From Labilibaculum filiforme (GTDB taxonomy: Bacteria; Bacteroidota; Bacteroidia; Bacteroidales; Marinifilaceae): 64,000 nt of DNA. Below the pieces are notes generated by a model. The model had not been told where the DNA came from. It did not search any database and was given only the letters and a program-made list of their open reading frames with translations. The translations under genes and the position numbers were made by a program. Positions 42,624 to 52,582 of the stretch are shown piece by piece (the first letter of the stretch is position 1; each line of letters starts with the position of its first letter). The DNA lies in NCBI RefSeq assembly GCF_002843315.1, contig NZ_MVDD01000002.1, positions 186,001-250,000 of the forward strand, written 5' to 3'.

Positions 42624-44219
42624 ATGTTTAAAAAAATACCGCATACTTATGTAATTGTATTCGCCATTGTCGTTCTATCCGCTATCCTCACCTGGTTAAT
42701 TCCGGGCGGAGAATTCGAACGAACCACCGTAAATGTTAATGGAACCAATAGAGAGGTAATCGTACAAGATTCCTATCAGCAAATCGAGAGTCAAGGACAG
42801 TCTTGGGAAATATTCTCTTCTTTTTTTAAAGGATTTGTTGATAAGGCGGACATCATCATGTTCATCCTAGTAATTGGTGGTGCCTTTTGGATCATGAATG
42901 CAAGTAAATCCATCGATATTGGAATATACTCTTTTCTGGAATTCACCAAAAAGCTCGAGAAAAATAAACTCATTCGCAAAATCGGAGTCAACAACATCAT
43001 CCTTACCCTAATCATGCTCATATTTAGTGTGTTTGGTGCCACCTTCGGCATGAGTGAGGAAACCATAGCCTTCACTATTATCTTTGTGCCTATGGCGATT
43101 AAAATGGGATACGACTCAATTGTAGGAGTTGCCATTTGCTTTGTTGCTGCCGGACTTGGTTTCGCAGGAGCACTTTTAAATCCATTCACCATTGGTATTG
43201 CTCAGGGCTTATCAAATCTTCCTCTTTTCTCGGGCATCGAATACCGATTATTCTGTTGGGTAGTTATCAATGTAATCGGTTTTGCTTTCATCTTGCGATA
43301 TGCTGCCAAAGTTCATAAGAATCCTACAAAATCGTTGGTTTACACCGATGATGAATACTGGAGAAAGCATCACGACACCGACATGGAAACCATTGAATAT
43401 TACACTCCTAAATCTGCTTGGCTCACCTATATTATCCTGTTAATCTCCATGATTGGATTCTCCTGCTACTATCCTGTTAGCACTCTAAAAATCGGAAACT
43501 CGGAGAGTACTTTTATGGTACTTCCAATTGTAACAGCTCTTTTTGCCATTTCAGGAATACTATCCCTTCGCAAATCGGTTCATTTTTATATCCTAAACTT
43601 ACTTTTGTTTACCATTATTTTTCTGATTGTTGGTGTAATGGGATATGGCTGGTACATCATGGAAATTGCCACACTTTTCTTTGCCATGGGAATTTTTTCG
43701 GGAATTGCATTTAATAACACCGCCAACGAAATTACGCAACTATTCTTAGACGGTGCTCGCGATATCCTTTCTGCCGCAATGATTGTTGGCTTGGCAGGTG
43801 GAATCCTCATCGTTTTAGAGGAAGGACACATCATCGATTCTATTCTTTACTACATCTCTCAATCGATGAACGATTTTGGAAAAATGGCTTCGGTTAGTAT
43901 GATGTATCTGATTCAAAACATCATTAACGTAATTATTCCATCGGGTTCGGCAAAAGCAGCTCTTACCATGCCAATGATGTCGCAATTCTCCGATTTAATT
44001 GGCGTATCGCGACAAGCAACCGTAATGGCTTTCCAATTTGGAGATGGCTTCACTAATATGATTACACCAACCTCGGGTGTACTAATTGGTGTTTTAGGTG
44101 TTGCCAAAATTCCTTACGATAAATGGGTAAAATGGATTGGTGGATTCATGGTCATCCTAATTTTGTTAGGATTATTATTACTAATACCAACCGTTACTAT
44201 GGAGTTGAATGGGTTTTAA
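42624..44219 (+). CDS. YfcC family carrier (C4-dicarboxylate/amino-acid anaerobic carrier superfamily)
   Basis: The 531-residue protein begins with IPHTYVIVFAIVVLSAILTWLIPGGEFER, the typical first segment and periplasmic loop of YfcC/ArcD-like carriers, and has about 12-13 membrane segments, GATFGMSEETIAF, GLGFAGALLNPFTIGIAQGL and, in the second half, IIPSGSAKAALTMPMM and GDGFTNMITPTSG. Relatives move dicarboxylates, ornithine or basic amino acids. Position beside hutI suggests a histidine-related substrate, but this is inference. Confidence 0.85.
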   Translation: MFKKIPHTYVIVFAIVVLSAILTWLIPGGEFERTTVNVNGTNREVIVQDSYQQIESQGQSWEIFSSFFKGFVDKADIIMFILVIGGAFWIMNASKSIDIGIYSFLEFTKKLEKNKLIRKIGVNNIILTLIMLIFSVFGATFGMSEETIAFTIIFVPMAIKMGYDSIVGVAICFVAAGLGFAGALLNPFTIGIAQGLSNLPLFSGIEYRLFCWVVINVIGFAFILRYAAKVHKNPTKSLVYTDDEYWRKHHDTDMETIEYYTPKSAWLTYIILLISMIGFSCYYPVSTLKIGNSESTFMVLPIVTALFAISGILSLRKSVHFYILNLLLFTIIFLIVGVMGYGWYIMEIATLFFAMGIFSGIAFNNTANEITQLFLDGARDILSAAMIVGLAGGILIVLEEGHIIDSILYYISQSMNDFGKMASVSMMYLIQNIINVIIPSGSAKAALTMPMMSQFSDLIGVSRQATVMAFQFGDGFTNMITPTSGVLIGVLGVAKIPYDKWVKWIGGFMVILILLGLLLLIPTVTMELNGF

Positions 44220-44253
44220 AAAGGAACAAAAATAATTCCAACTTATTATCATT

Positions 44254-44310
44254 CTGAGGGAAATCGAAATACCTTATCTTTAATTAACTGGTACTTCGAC
44301 TTCCCTCAAC
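44254..44310. repeat. Long inverted repeat between converging genes
   Basis: CTGAGGGAAATCGAAATACC and GGTACTTCGACTTCCCTCAA are nearly exact reverse complements (about 17 of 20) around a 17-base loop. It separates the YfcC and ferredoxin genes and resembles dispersed Bacteroidota intergenic repeats. Confidence 0.7.
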
Positions 44311-44336
44311 TTGATAACTTTTAACCTACTTTAGTC

Positions 44337-44507
44337 TTATTCCGCCTCCGAAATAGCTTCAACAGGACATACTTCTGCACAGGCTCCACAATCAATACAA
44401 GTATCAGGATCTATTTTATAAATATCTCCTTCCGAAATTGCATCCACAGGACATTCATTAATACAAGAACCACATGCCGTGCAATCGTCTGAAATAATAT
44501 AGGCCAT
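44337..44507 (-). CDS. 2[4Fe-4S] ferredoxin
   Basis: From ATG 44507 (MAYIISDDC) the protein has 56 residues with two clostridial-type cluster motifs: CTACGSCINECPVDAI and CIDCGACAEVCPVEAI, eight cluster Cys in all. It carries low-potential electrons between ferredoxin-dependent enzymes such as the 2-oxoacid oxidoreductase at 57-60 kb. The longer frame to 44570 is not family-like. Confidence 0.95.
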   Translation of the reverse strand: MAYIISDDCTACGSCINECPVDAISEGDIYKIDPDTCIDCGACAEVCPVEAISEAE

Positions 44508-44684
44508 AATTTTAGATTTTAAATGAGAAATTATTGAATTTATTACATTAGAATGAATTAAATTTACCACTTGTTTATTTGCTAAAACAAGATGTTAACA
44601 TCTCAATATCTTATTTAGAACTATTCCAAATAATTTATTACATTTACTCCATCCTTTAACGAAAAAAAAATTAACGCTCAACAT

Positions 44685-45503
44685 ATGGAATTTGAATTCA
44701 ACACCGTTGCAATTGCTTTTGGAATGACTTTGTTTGCAGGTCTTGCCACCGGAATAGGTAGTGCAATTGCTTTTTTTGCAAAACGTACAAATACAAAATT
44801 TCTTGCTCTTTCCTTAGGCTTTTCGGCCGGAGTAATGATTTACGTATCGCTCGTAGAGATATTTCAAAAAGCAAAAGACGCGCTAATTCTTGACCACGGA
44901 GAAGTTACTGGAACATGGTACACAGTTATTTCTTTCTTTGGAGGAATCTTATTCATTGCAATAATCGATAAAATGATTCCCTCTTTCGAAAATCCCCATG
45001 AAGTAAAAAAGATCGAAGATCTAGAGGGCAAAAAACCTGTAGACAAAAAATTAATGCGAATGGGACTTTTTTCCGCTCTTGCTATTGGAATTCATAATTT
45101 CCCAGAAGGTTTGGCGACATTTGCAGCAGCACTAGCTGATCCTACCGTTGCGATACCAATTGCTGTTGCGATTGCTATCCACAACATTCCCGAAGGAATA
45201 GCCGTTTCAGTTCCTATCTATTTTGCTACAGGAAGCAGAAAAAAAGCATTTTTATATTCTTTTCTTTCTGGTTTGGCAGAACCTGTAGGTGCATTAATCG
45301 GTTTTGTGCTAATCTACTCCTTCTTAGGACTTAACAATACGGTTTTCGGAGTTTTATTTGGAGGAGTTGCCGGAATTATGGTTTTTATATCTTTAGATGA
45401 ACTACTCCCAACTGCAGAAGAGTACGGAGAACATCACGTAGCTATTTACGGATTAATTGCCGGTATGGCAGTAATGGCACTTAGTTTACTTTTATTCTTA
45501 TAA
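44685..45503 (+). CDS. zupT: ZIP family zinc transporter
   Basis: The 272-residue protein has eight membrane segments and both ZIP metal motifs: [10 protein letters not shown] in TM4 (residues ~140-149) and [18 protein letters not shown] in TM5 (~165-182). A charged loop between TM3 and TM4 ([15 protein letters not shown]) is usual for ZupT. It imports Zn2+ and other divalent cations. It shares a bidirectional terminator with the converging nth gene. Confidence 0.95.
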   Translation: MEFEFNTVAIAFGMTLFAGLATGIGSAIAFFAKRTNTKFLALSLGFSAGVMIYVSLVEIFQKAKDALILDHGEVTGTWYTVISFFGGILFIAIIDKMIPSFENPHEVKKIEDLEGKKPVDKKLMRMGLFSALAIGIHNFPEGLATFAAALADPTVAIPIAVAIAIHNIPEGIAVSVPIYFATGSRKKAFLYSFLSGLAEPVGALIGFVLIYSFLGLNNTVFGVLFGGVAGIMVFISLDELLPTAEEYGEHHVAIYGLIAGMAVMALSLLLFL

Positions 45504-45512
45504 CAATATATT

Positions 45513-45537
45513 AAAAGCCTCACAATGAGGCTTTTTT
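45513..45537. terminator. Bidirectional terminator between zupT and nth
   Basis: AAAAGCCTCA-CAA-TGAGGCTTTTTT. The stem overlaps the nth stop codon region, so nth transcripts would end within it. Confidence 0.92.
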
Positions 45538-46182
45538 ACTTTTCTTTTCCTCCTTCTCGTAATATTTACAATAGGCTTTAATTCCACAAGCTTTACATTT
45601 TGGTTTTCGAGCCACGCACACATATCTACCATGCAATATTAACCAATGGTGAGCAGTAGCAATATATTCCTCGGGAATAAACTTCACCAGTTGTTTTTCT
45701 GTTTCCAAAGGTGTTTTCGAATTTGTTGTTAACCCTATTCTCTCCGAAACTCGAAAAACATGTGTATCTACAGCCATAGCTGGTTTATCGTAAACCACCG
45801 AAGCAATCACATTAGCGGTTTTCCTTCCTACTCCGGGTAATCTTTGCAATTCTTTTATATCTTCCGGAACAATCTCTTGATATTCTTCCACCAACATTTT
45901 TGCCATTCCAAGCAAATGTTTCGCCTTATTATTTGGGTAGGAACAAGAGCGAATTAAATCAAAAATATTCTCCTGTGTGGCATGTGCTAATTCAAAAGCT
46001 GTTGGATACTTTTCAAATAAAAAGGGAGTCATCATATTCACCCTTTTATCGGTACACTGAGCCGATAAAATTACCGCTACCAATAATTCATATGGATTTG
46101 AATAGTGCAACTCTGTTTCCGCAATAGGCATATTCTCTTTAAACCATGCTATTATATTCTCAAATCGATCTTTCTTTCGCAT
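45520..46182 (-). CDS. nth: Endonuclease III
   Basis: DNA glycosylase/AP lyase that removes oxidised pyrimidines. From ATG 46182 (MRKKDRFE) it has 220 residues: helix-hairpin-helix LPGVGRKTANV with the catalytic Lys, VDTHVFRVSERIG with the catalytic Asp, and a C-terminal 4Fe-4S group C-x6-C-x2-C-x5-C (CVARKPKCKACGIKAYC). The frame allows a start three codons earlier at 46191. It stands alone. Confidence 0.95.
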   Translation of the reverse strand: MRKKDRFENIIAWFKENMPIAETELHYSNPYELLVAVILSAQCTDKRVNMMTPFLFEKYPTAFELAHATQENIFDLIRSCSYPNNKAKHLLGMAKMLVEEYQEIVPEDIKELQRLPGVGRKTANVIASVVYDKPAMAVDTHVFRVSERIGLTTNSKTPLETEKQLVKFIPEEYIATAHHWLILHGRYVCVARKPKCKACGIKAYCKYYEKEEKKSKKASL

Positions 46183-46586
46183 ATTCTTCACATTTTGTAC
46201 CCGAAAGTATAAAAGTCACAGAATAAATAACAAAATTTTATCAATTTATTCCCAAACAATAAACCTTCCCCTTCATTATGGTTTTAGTTGCAAGACCTAA
46301 CGGCAACCAAAATACATACCAACTAATTTTTCTTTTGATTGTTAATATCCAACTAATTCTAGCATAACTATCCCAAAAATACCCCACTATAAACTGGGGC
46401 ATATCCACATTTTTATTGTAAAATCCTCAATATGCTACAAAATACTAATTTGAGATGATCCACCGCTAATATATGTAATACACTTCGGTCCATTCACTTA
46501 CAAACAACACTACTTCTCCGCTACATATTGGCATAAAATTTTCATACTGCAATTTGTTATTGTATTATTAATTTTAAAAAAATATC
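46183..46586. other. Intergenic stretch between divergent genes
   Basis: About 400 AT-rich bases between nth and the papain-like gene. I see no gene, no strong hairpin and no full TAnnTTTG promoter. Confidence 0.45.
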
Positions 46587-47447
46587 ATGAATAAGAAGCT
46601 ATTAAACTTGTCATTGATCTCCTTACTAACAATGAATTTAGTATTCCTCACAACTTCCTGTGATGATAATGACAAAGCACTACCTAACGAGGAAGAAAAT
46701 CAACAAGAGGATACCAACATTGTTATCAATTCTGGTTATTTACCTCTTCCTCAAGAAGAATATGAGAAAATCCCTAGTGCTGAAGAAATTAACAAAACAA
46801 AATCCTATCCTCAATCTGTTCACCTGTCCTGTCCTCCAATTCGTAGTCAAGGAGGCGAAGGCTCTTGTGTTTCGTGGGGAGTTGGTTATGCTGCAAGAAG
46901 TATTAGCTGGAAAAAACAGTATGGTGGCTCGTACAGTTATAAAAAAAATATTTTTAGCCCAGAATATATTTATAATCAAATAAAAATTACTGATTGCTCA
47001 GGCGGATCTTATGTAACCGACGGCTTAAACCTAGTAGTAAATCAAGGTGTGTGTGTGTGGAATGACATGCCTTATACTGATGTTTCGTGCGATACATATC
47101 CTAATAATTATCAAGCATCGCAGGCTGCAAAACATAAAGCTACAAGCTATAGAAGAGTACCAAAAAATTTAAATTCGTTTAAAGACCAACTTGCTGCAGG
47201 CAAACCAATTGTAGTTGGTGGACCGGTTTACAGTCAGTTTTACTATTTAGACTATGGCCAAATTCAAACTAATACAGGTCGTAGTTATGGAGGACACTGC
47301 TATTGTGTTGTTGGTTATGATGACAGTAAAAATGCCTTTCTTGTTATGAACTCATGGGGAACAAACTGGGGAACCAACGGGTTTGGATGGATTTCTTACA
47401 ACATAATGACCCAAGTATGGTCTGAAGCATATGTATTAAATGAATAG
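46587..47447 (+). CDS. Papain-like (C1) cysteine peptidase lipoprotein
   Basis: The 286-residue protein has a lipoprotein signal with Cys25 in FLTTSC and an acidic linker. The C1 catalytic set is complete: oxyanion Gln88 and nucleophile Cys94 in RSQGGEGSCVSWGVGYAARS, His237 in SYGGHCYCVVGYDD and Asn255 in VMNSWGTNWG. There is no long propeptide. It probably degrades proteins or peptides at the outer membrane or cell surface. It is a single gene with a strong terminator. Confidence 0.92.
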   Translation: MNKKLLNLSLISLLTMNLVFLTTSCDDNDKALPNEEENQQEDTNIVINSGYLPLPQEEYEKIPSAEEINKTKSYPQSVHLSCPPIRSQGGEGSCVSWGVGYAARSISWKKQYGGSYSYKKNIFSPEYIYNQIKITDCSGGSYVTDGLNLVVNQGVCVWNDMPYTDVSCDTYPNNYQASQAAKHKATSYRRVPKNLNSFKDQLAAGKPIVVGGPVYSQFYYLDYGQIQTNTGRSYGGHCYCVVGYDDSKNAFLVMNSWGTNWGTNGFGWISYNIMTQVWSEAYVLNE

Positions 47448-47486
47448 TCTAGATTAATTGTTGTCCATAAAATAAATCTAGTTCTA

Positions 47487-47517
47487 TCCTGCTATTCCTG
47501 AATAGCAGGATTTTTTT
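47487..47517 (+). terminator. Terminator of the papain-like gene
   Basis: TCCTGCTATT-CCTG-AATAGCAGGA followed by seven T, a perfect 10-pair stem. Confidence 0.94.
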
Positions 47518-47612
47518 GGTTTAATCCGCACGAAGTGGATGAGATTATTCGAACCTACTCGCAACTGATAATTCTAATTCAAGATCAAATTAGTAATGTC
47601 AGTACTTATTCG

Positions 47613-47620
47613 TAAATTTG
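47613..47620 (+). promoter_or_regulatory. -7 box upstream of the ABC-F gene
   Basis: TAAATTTG matches TAnnTTTG, 26 bases before the ATG at 47647. No clear TTG -33 box. Confidence 0.45.
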
Positions 47621-47646
47621 AACTCCAAAAATTAAGAACTTATTAG

Positions 47647-49509
47647 ATGATATCATATTTACAGGTTGAAAACCTTAGCAAGAGTTACGGAGACCTTACA
47701 CTTTTTGAAACGATTAGCTTTGGTGTAGGACAAGGACAAAAAATTGCTTTAATTGCAAAAAATGGGACTGGAAAAACTACCCTTTTAAATATTATTGCAG
47801 GATTAGATAGTCCGGACAATGGAGATATCACCTTCCGGAATGACTTAACGATGGCATATCTGGAGCAAAATCCTGATCTAAATAACAACAACACAGTTCT
47901 TAATGAGGTATTTAACTCCACAGATCCTGTTCTTTCCGTAATTCGTGATTACGAACGAATAATCAATGAAAATGATCAGGAAGCAATGGTTGAGATCCTT
48001 GAAAAAATGGATCATTTTAAAGCTTGGGATTACGAAAACAAGGTAAAGCAAATCTTATCCCAACTAAAAATAACCAATTTCGATCAAGTTATTGGCGAGC
48101 TTTCCGGAGGACAAAAAAAGCGAGTGGGTTTAGCAAAAGTATTAATTACAGCTCCTGATTTCTTAATTCTTGATGAACCAACCAACCACTTGGATTTGGA
48201 AATGATTGAATGGCTAGAAGAGTTTCTAAATAAATCAAAAGGTACGCTGTTAATGGTTACGCACGACAGGTATTTTCTGGATCGGGTTTGTAATGAAATC
48301 ATCGAAATGGAATCCAATACCCTTTTCACCTACAAGGGCAACTACTCCTACTACCTAGAAAAAAGAGCAGAACGCATTGAAAACCTGAATGCTGAAGTTG
48401 GCAAGGCTCAAAAACTAATGAAAACAGAGCAGGAATGGATACGAAGAATGCCACAGGCCAGAGGAACAAAAGCAAAATATAGAGTTGACGCCTTTGAGGA
48501 TATCAAGAAAAAAGCCGGTTCGGGATTTAAAGAAACAAAAATGGATTTAGACATTAAATCCGCAAGATTAGGGAATAAAATTCTGGAACTCGATCGTCTT
48601 TACAAAAACTACGCCGATCTTAAAATATTAGAAGATTTTAGTTATAAATTTCAGCGAGGAGAAAAAATTGGGATTGTAGGTAAAAATGGTACTGGAAAAT
48701 CAACTTTTCTGAACATGATTACCCGTAATATTGAAGCCGATTCGGGCACAATTGAAATTGGAGAAACCGTAGTTTACGGCTACTACAAGCAGGATGGAAT
48801 TACCATTAATGACGATGAAAGAATTATAGATGTTATTAAAGAAATTGCAGAATCGATCGATTTAGGCAACGGAAAAGTGATGTCGGCATCTCAATTTTTA
48901 GAATACTTTCTATTCCCCACTAAAACGCAATACAATCAGGTTGCTAAATTAAGCGGTGGTGAAAAAAGAAGGTTGTATTTGATGACCGTTTTAATGAAAA
49001 ACCCAAATTTCTTAATCTTAGATGAACCAACCAATGATTTAGATATCATGACATTGAACGTTCTTGAAGATTACCTGCTGAGCTTTTCTGGTTGCCTGAT
49101 AATCGTATCTCACGACAGATACTTTATGGATAAAGTCGTAGATCAGCTATTTGTATTTGAAGGAAATGGAGTGATCCGAAATTTCCCTGGAAATTATACC
49201 ATTTACCGCGACTCTCTAGATCAGGAAGAAAAAGAAGTTAAAAAAATAGAGAAACAAGCAATTCCTAAAAAAGAAAAACCAAAACAAGAACCAAGCAAAA
49301 AATTATCCTTTAACGAGAAGAGAGAATTTGAACAATTAGAAGTAGACATTGAAACTTTAACATCAGAAAAAGAAGAGATAGAAACAGCTATGAGTTCGGG
49401 CAGTCTGTCGAACAACGAATTGATGGAAAAAGCAAGTCGTATCGAAAAAGTAATTGAATTAATTGACGAGAAAGAATTTCGCTGGTTAGAATTGAGCGAA
49501 CGAGCTTAA
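47647..49509 (+). CDS. ABC-F family ATPase (Uup-like translation/ribosome factor)
   Basis: The 620-residue soluble protein has two ABC domains and no membrane segments. Domain 1: AKNGTGKTTLL Walker A, LSGGQKKRVGLAKVL signature, LILDEPTNHLD Walker B. Domain 2: GKNGTGKSTFLN, LSGGEKRRLYLMTVL, LILDEPTNDLD. The inter-domain linker (MPQARGTKAKYR) and a C-terminal coiled coil after ~545 fit the Uup subgroup, which acts on stalled or branched nucleic acid or the ribosome. The MATE gene follows after 51 bases and may be cotranscribed. Confidence 0.92.
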   Translation: MISYLQVENLSKSYGDLTLFETISFGVGQGQKIALIAKNGTGKTTLLNIIAGLDSPDNGDITFRNDLTMAYLEQNPDLNNNNTVLNEVFNSTDPVLSVIRDYERIINENDQEAMVEILEKMDHFKAWDYENKVKQILSQLKITNFDQVIGELSGGQKKRVGLAKVLITAPDFLILDEPTNHLDLEMIEWLEEFLNKSKGTLLMVTHDRYFLDRVCNEIIEMESNTLFTYKGNYSYYLEKRAERIENLNAEVGKAQKLMKTEQEWIRRMPQARGTKAKYRVDAFEDIKKKAGSGFKETKMDLDIKSARLGNKILELDRLYKNYADLKILEDFSYKFQRGEKIGIVGKNGTGKSTFLNMITRNIEADSGTIEIGETVVYGYYKQDGITINDDERIIDVIKEIAESIDLGNGKVMSASQFLEYFLFPTKTQYNQVAKLSGGEKRRLYLMTVLMKNPNFLILDEPTNDLDIMTLNVLEDYLLSFSGCLIIVSHDRYFMDKVVDQLFVFEGNGVIRNFPGNYTIYRDSLDQEEKEVKKIEKQAIPKKEKPKQEPSKKLSFNEKREFEQLEVDIETLTSEKEEIETAMSSGSLSNNELMEKASRIEKVIELIDEKEFRWLELSERA

Positions 49510-49560
49510 TTTCCCAAGTTCATTAACTCGGAAGAGCTCCATGGCTCTTAAAGAAACTTC

Positions 49561-50907
49561 ATGAAAGATTTTACTACAGGAAATGTTACCAAACTAATAC
49601 TAAACTTCACCTTACCGATGTTGCTAGGAAATGTATTCCAGCAACTCTACAATATCGTGGATAGCATAATTGTTGGAAAAGTTTTAGGCAAAGAAGCTCT
49701 TGCATCCGTAGGGGCATCCTTCCCTATTATTTTCACTCTAATTGCCCTGCTGATTGGTATTGGCTCTGGGTTCTCCATTGTTATATCGCAATACTATGGT
49801 GCCAAGGATATCAATAAAGTAAAAAGAGCTATTGATACCATGTATTTGTTTTTATTTGGCGCGGGAATTTTAGTGTCGGTACTTGGAATTTATTTTAGCA
49901 AAGATCTTTTTCTTTTACTACAACTTCCAGTAGAATTAATTCCTCAGGCAACAAGCTATTTAAATGTGTACATGACGGGGATGATCCTATTTTTCGGCTT
50001 TAGTGGCACAAGCTCAATTCTTCGAGGATTAGGAGATTCTAAAACACCTCTTTACTTTTTAATACTGGCTTCTATCTTTAATATCATCTTCGATTTACTG
50101 TTTGTAATGGTATTTAAATGGGGAATTGCAGGAGCTGCATGGGCTACAGTTATTGCTCAAGGCGGTGCCTTTATTTCCGGTATTATTTATTTAAACCGAA
50201 ATCATAAAATCATTAAGTTATCCATTTTCAAACTGGTATTTGATAAAGAACTATTTATTAAAAGTTTAAAAATAGGAATCCCATCGGGACTACAACATAC
50301 TTTTGTTGCACTTGGCATGATGGCCTTGCTTGGAATTGTAAACACATTTGGAACCGATGTTATTGCAGCCTATACAGCCGCCGGAAGAATCGATTCTTTG
50401 GCGATGATGCCAGCCATGACTTTTTCGCAGGCTGTGGCTACTTTTGTTGGTCAGAATTTAGGTGCCAATAAAATTGACAGAGTTCGAATCGGATTTAAAG
50501 CTACATTTATCATGTCGAATGTATTTTGCTTGCTGATGACAGCAATTATCATTCTATTTGGCAGCTACTTAATGAAAATGTTTACTACCGATATCCATGT
50601 AATCGCTATTGGGGAAAGATACCTGATTATTGTGAGTTCATTTTACCTTCTATTCTCCACCATGTTCACAATTAATGGAGTTCTAAGAGGTGCTGGCGAT
50701 ACTCTAATCCCAATGTTTATAACACTTTTTTCTCTTTGGATTATTCGCATTCCTGGAGCTTACTTTCTTTCCTCTCACATTGGAGAAACAGGTATTTGGT
50801 GGTCAATTCCACTTGGCTGGTCCATGGGAGCATTATTCTCCTATCTTTACTATCGCACCGGACGATGGAAAACGAAATCAATAGTAGCTCATCAAGAATA
50901 CGCTTAA
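49561..50907 (+). CDS. MATE family efflux transporter
   Basis: A 448-residue protein with 12 membrane segments and the internal two-fold MATE repeat: LTLPMLLGNVFQQLYNIVDSIIVG-like opening (here NFTLPMLLGNVFQQLY) and, in the second half, GIPSGLQHTFVALGMMALLG and MTFSQAVATFVGQNLGA. It should export drugs or metabolites using H+ or Na+. Charged TM residues for ion choice are not obvious, so coupling ion is open. Confidence 0.92.
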   Translation: MKDFTTGNVTKLILNFTLPMLLGNVFQQLYNIVDSIIVGKVLGKEALASVGASFPIIFTLIALLIGIGSGFSIVISQYYGAKDINKVKRAIDTMYLFLFGAGILVSVLGIYFSKDLFLLLQLPVELIPQATSYLNVYMTGMILFFGFSGTSSILRGLGDSKTPLYFLILASIFNIIFDLLFVMVFKWGIAGAAWATVIAQGGAFISGIIYLNRNHKIIKLSIFKLVFDKELFIKSLKIGIPSGLQHTFVALGMMALLGIVNTFGTDVIAAYTAAGRIDSLAMMPAMTFSQAVATFVGQNLGANKIDRVRIGFKATFIMSNVFCLLMTAIIILFGSYLMKMFTTDIHVIAIGERYLIIVSSFYLLFSTMFTINGVLRGAGDTLIPMFITLFSLWIIRIPGAYFLSSHIGETGIWWSIPLGWSMGALFSYLYYRTGRWKTKSIVAHQEYA

Positions 50908-50989
50908 ACCCATTCTTATCAATTATATAGTACAGAACAAATCAAATAAAACGAATCGTTAATTCTAATAAAGCAACAAAAGAATTTGA

Positions 50990-51020
50990 TTGGTAAATCC
51001 ACTTCAAACTCTTACCTTTG
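50990..51020 (+). promoter_or_regulatory. Promoter of yicC
   Basis: TTG at 50990-50992, a 20-base spacer, and TACCTTTG at 51013-51020 match TTG-N17-23-TAnnTTTG. It lies 20 bases before the yicC ATG at 51041 and also shows that the longer frame start at 50990 is not used. Confidence 0.75.
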
Positions 51021-51040
51021 CTGAAATAAATAGCACAAAT

Positions 51041-51919
51041 ATGTTAATATCGATGACAGGCTTTGGTAAAGCCATTCTTGAATTGGAAAATAAGAAGATT
51101 TCAATCGAAATCAAATCCCTAAACAGTAAACAACTTGATATCAATACCCGAATACCGAATCTTTACAAAGAAAAAGATCTGGTAATAAGGAATGAGATTA
51201 AAAACAAGCTGGAAAGAGGAAAAGTTGAGCTTTCCATTTTCATAGAAAGTGTTGGTACTGACAAGGAAACAAAAATCAACAAGCCAATAGTTGAAGCCTA
51301 CTATAAGCAATTAACTGAACTTGCTCAGGATCTGGGAATTGCAATAGAAAAAGAACCTATTTTACAAACCATTGTAAAGTTACCAGATGCTCTTAAAGTA
51401 GAATATCAAGAACTTAACGAAGAAGAGTGGAATTTAATTTTTGAAGGATTCAAAACTGCCCTTGCGGGGATTATGGATTTTCGAAATCAGGAAGGAAGCG
51501 CTCTTCAGGAAGATATTTTTGCAAGAATTGCAACAATAGAAAAGCTTTTAGCTGAAGTTCCTCAATACGAAAATGACCGTATTGAAACCGTTCGTACTCG
51601 AATTAATGATAATTTAAGAGATTTTGTTGAAAAACAGAATGTCGATAAAAATCGTTTCGAACAGGAAATCATCTATTATCTTGAAAAATTAGATATTACA
51701 GAAGAAAAAGTTCGGCTGGCAAACCATTGTAAGTATTTCATCGAAACATCAATTGCAGGAAATGCGGAGGGTAAAAAATTGGGCTTTATTGCTCAGGAAA
51801 TTGGACGCGAAATAAATACTTTAGGTTCAAAAGCCAATGATTCCAACATTCAAAAAATTGTAATTGACATGAAAGATGAATTGGAAAAAATCAAAGAACA
51901 ACTCCTAAACGTCTTGTAA
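51041..51919 (+). CDS. yicC: YicC family endoribonuclease
   Basis: From ATG 51041 (MLISMTGFGKA) the 292-residue protein begins as YicC family members do. It has the N-terminal YicC domain (IKSLNSKQLDINTRIP) and the C-terminal DUF1732 (ITEEKVRLANHCKYF, KKLGFIAQEIGREINTLGSKAND). E. coli YicC promotes decay of some sRNAs as an RNase; that role is inferred here. It heads a likely operon yicC-gmk-nadD, though a terminator lies after yicC. Confidence 0.93.
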   Translation: MLISMTGFGKAILELENKKISIEIKSLNSKQLDINTRIPNLYKEKDLVIRNEIKNKLERGKVELSIFIESVGTDKETKINKPIVEAYYKQLTELAQDLGIAIEKEPILQTIVKLPDALKVEYQELNEEEWNLIFEGFKTALAGIMDFRNQEGSALQEDIFARIATIEKLLAEVPQYENDRIETVRTRINDNLRDFVEKQNVDKNRFEQEIIYYLEKLDITEEKVRLANHCKYFIETSIAGNAEGKKLGFIAQEIGREINTLGSKANDSNIQKIVIDMKDELEKIKEQLLNVL

Positions 51920-51939
51920 TTAATACAATAAATCATATT

Positions 51940-51971
51940 TTAGCGTAGGGTTAGTCACTCTGCGCTTTTTT
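51940..51971 (+). terminator. Terminator or attenuator between yicC and gmk
   Basis: AGCGTAG with CTGCGCT around a nine-base loop, followed by six T. It may allow partial read-through to gmk. Confidence 0.7.
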
Positions 51972-52001
51972 ATAATACTAATCTCACTAACGAAACAGTA
52001 C

Positions 52002-52568
52002 ATGTCTGGGAAATTATTCATATTTTCTGCACCAAGCGGATCTGGAAAAACTACAATTGTTCAACATCTGCTAAAGCAAGATTTTAAATTAGAATTCTCA
52101 ATATCGGCTACAAGCAGATCTAAAAGAGCGAACGAAATAGATGGGAAAGACTATCACTTTTTATCCGCTAAAGAATTCAAACAGAGAATTAAAAACGATG
52201 AATTTCTTGAATGGGAGGAAGTTTACGAAGGTTGCTTTTACGGAACCTTAAAAAGTGAAGTAGACCGAATTAGAAAAGAAGGCAAAAACGTAATTTTTGA
52301 CGTTGATGTTGTTGGCGGTACAAATATCAAAAAATATTATAAAGAGGAAGCACTAGCTATTTTTGTTCAGCCACCTTCAATTTCCGAATTAGAAAACAGA
52401 TTACGAAACAGAAATACCGATTCGGATGAAGTAATTGCCAAACGGGTAGAAAAGTTTAAATTCGAATTAGCTTTTGCAGATCAATTTGATAAAGTGATTG
52501 TGAATGATAAGCTGGAAGATGCTTTAACTGAAGCAGAAACTACTTTACATGATTTTTTAAGTAAATAA
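52002..52568 (+). CDS. gmk: Guanylate kinase
   Basis: GMP + ATP to GDP + ADP, needed for all GTP and dGTP. The 188-residue protein has the P-loop FSAPSGSGKTTIVQHLL (residues 6-22), the GMP-binding SATSRSKRANEIDGKDYHF and EWEEVYEGCFYGT, and RLRNRNTDSDEVIAKR at the lid. Length is normal. nadD follows after 14 bases. Confidence 0.97.
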   Translation: MSGKLFIFSAPSGSGKTTIVQHLLKQDFKLEFSISATSRSKRANEIDGKDYHFLSAKEFKQRIKNDEFLEWEEVYEGCFYGTLKSEVDRIRKEGKNVIFDVDVVGGTNIKKYYKEEALAIFVQPPSISELENRLRNRNTDSDEVIAKRVEKFKFELAFADQFDKVIVNDKLEDALTEAETTLHDFLSK

Positions 52569-52582
52569 ATTACCATCAAAGC

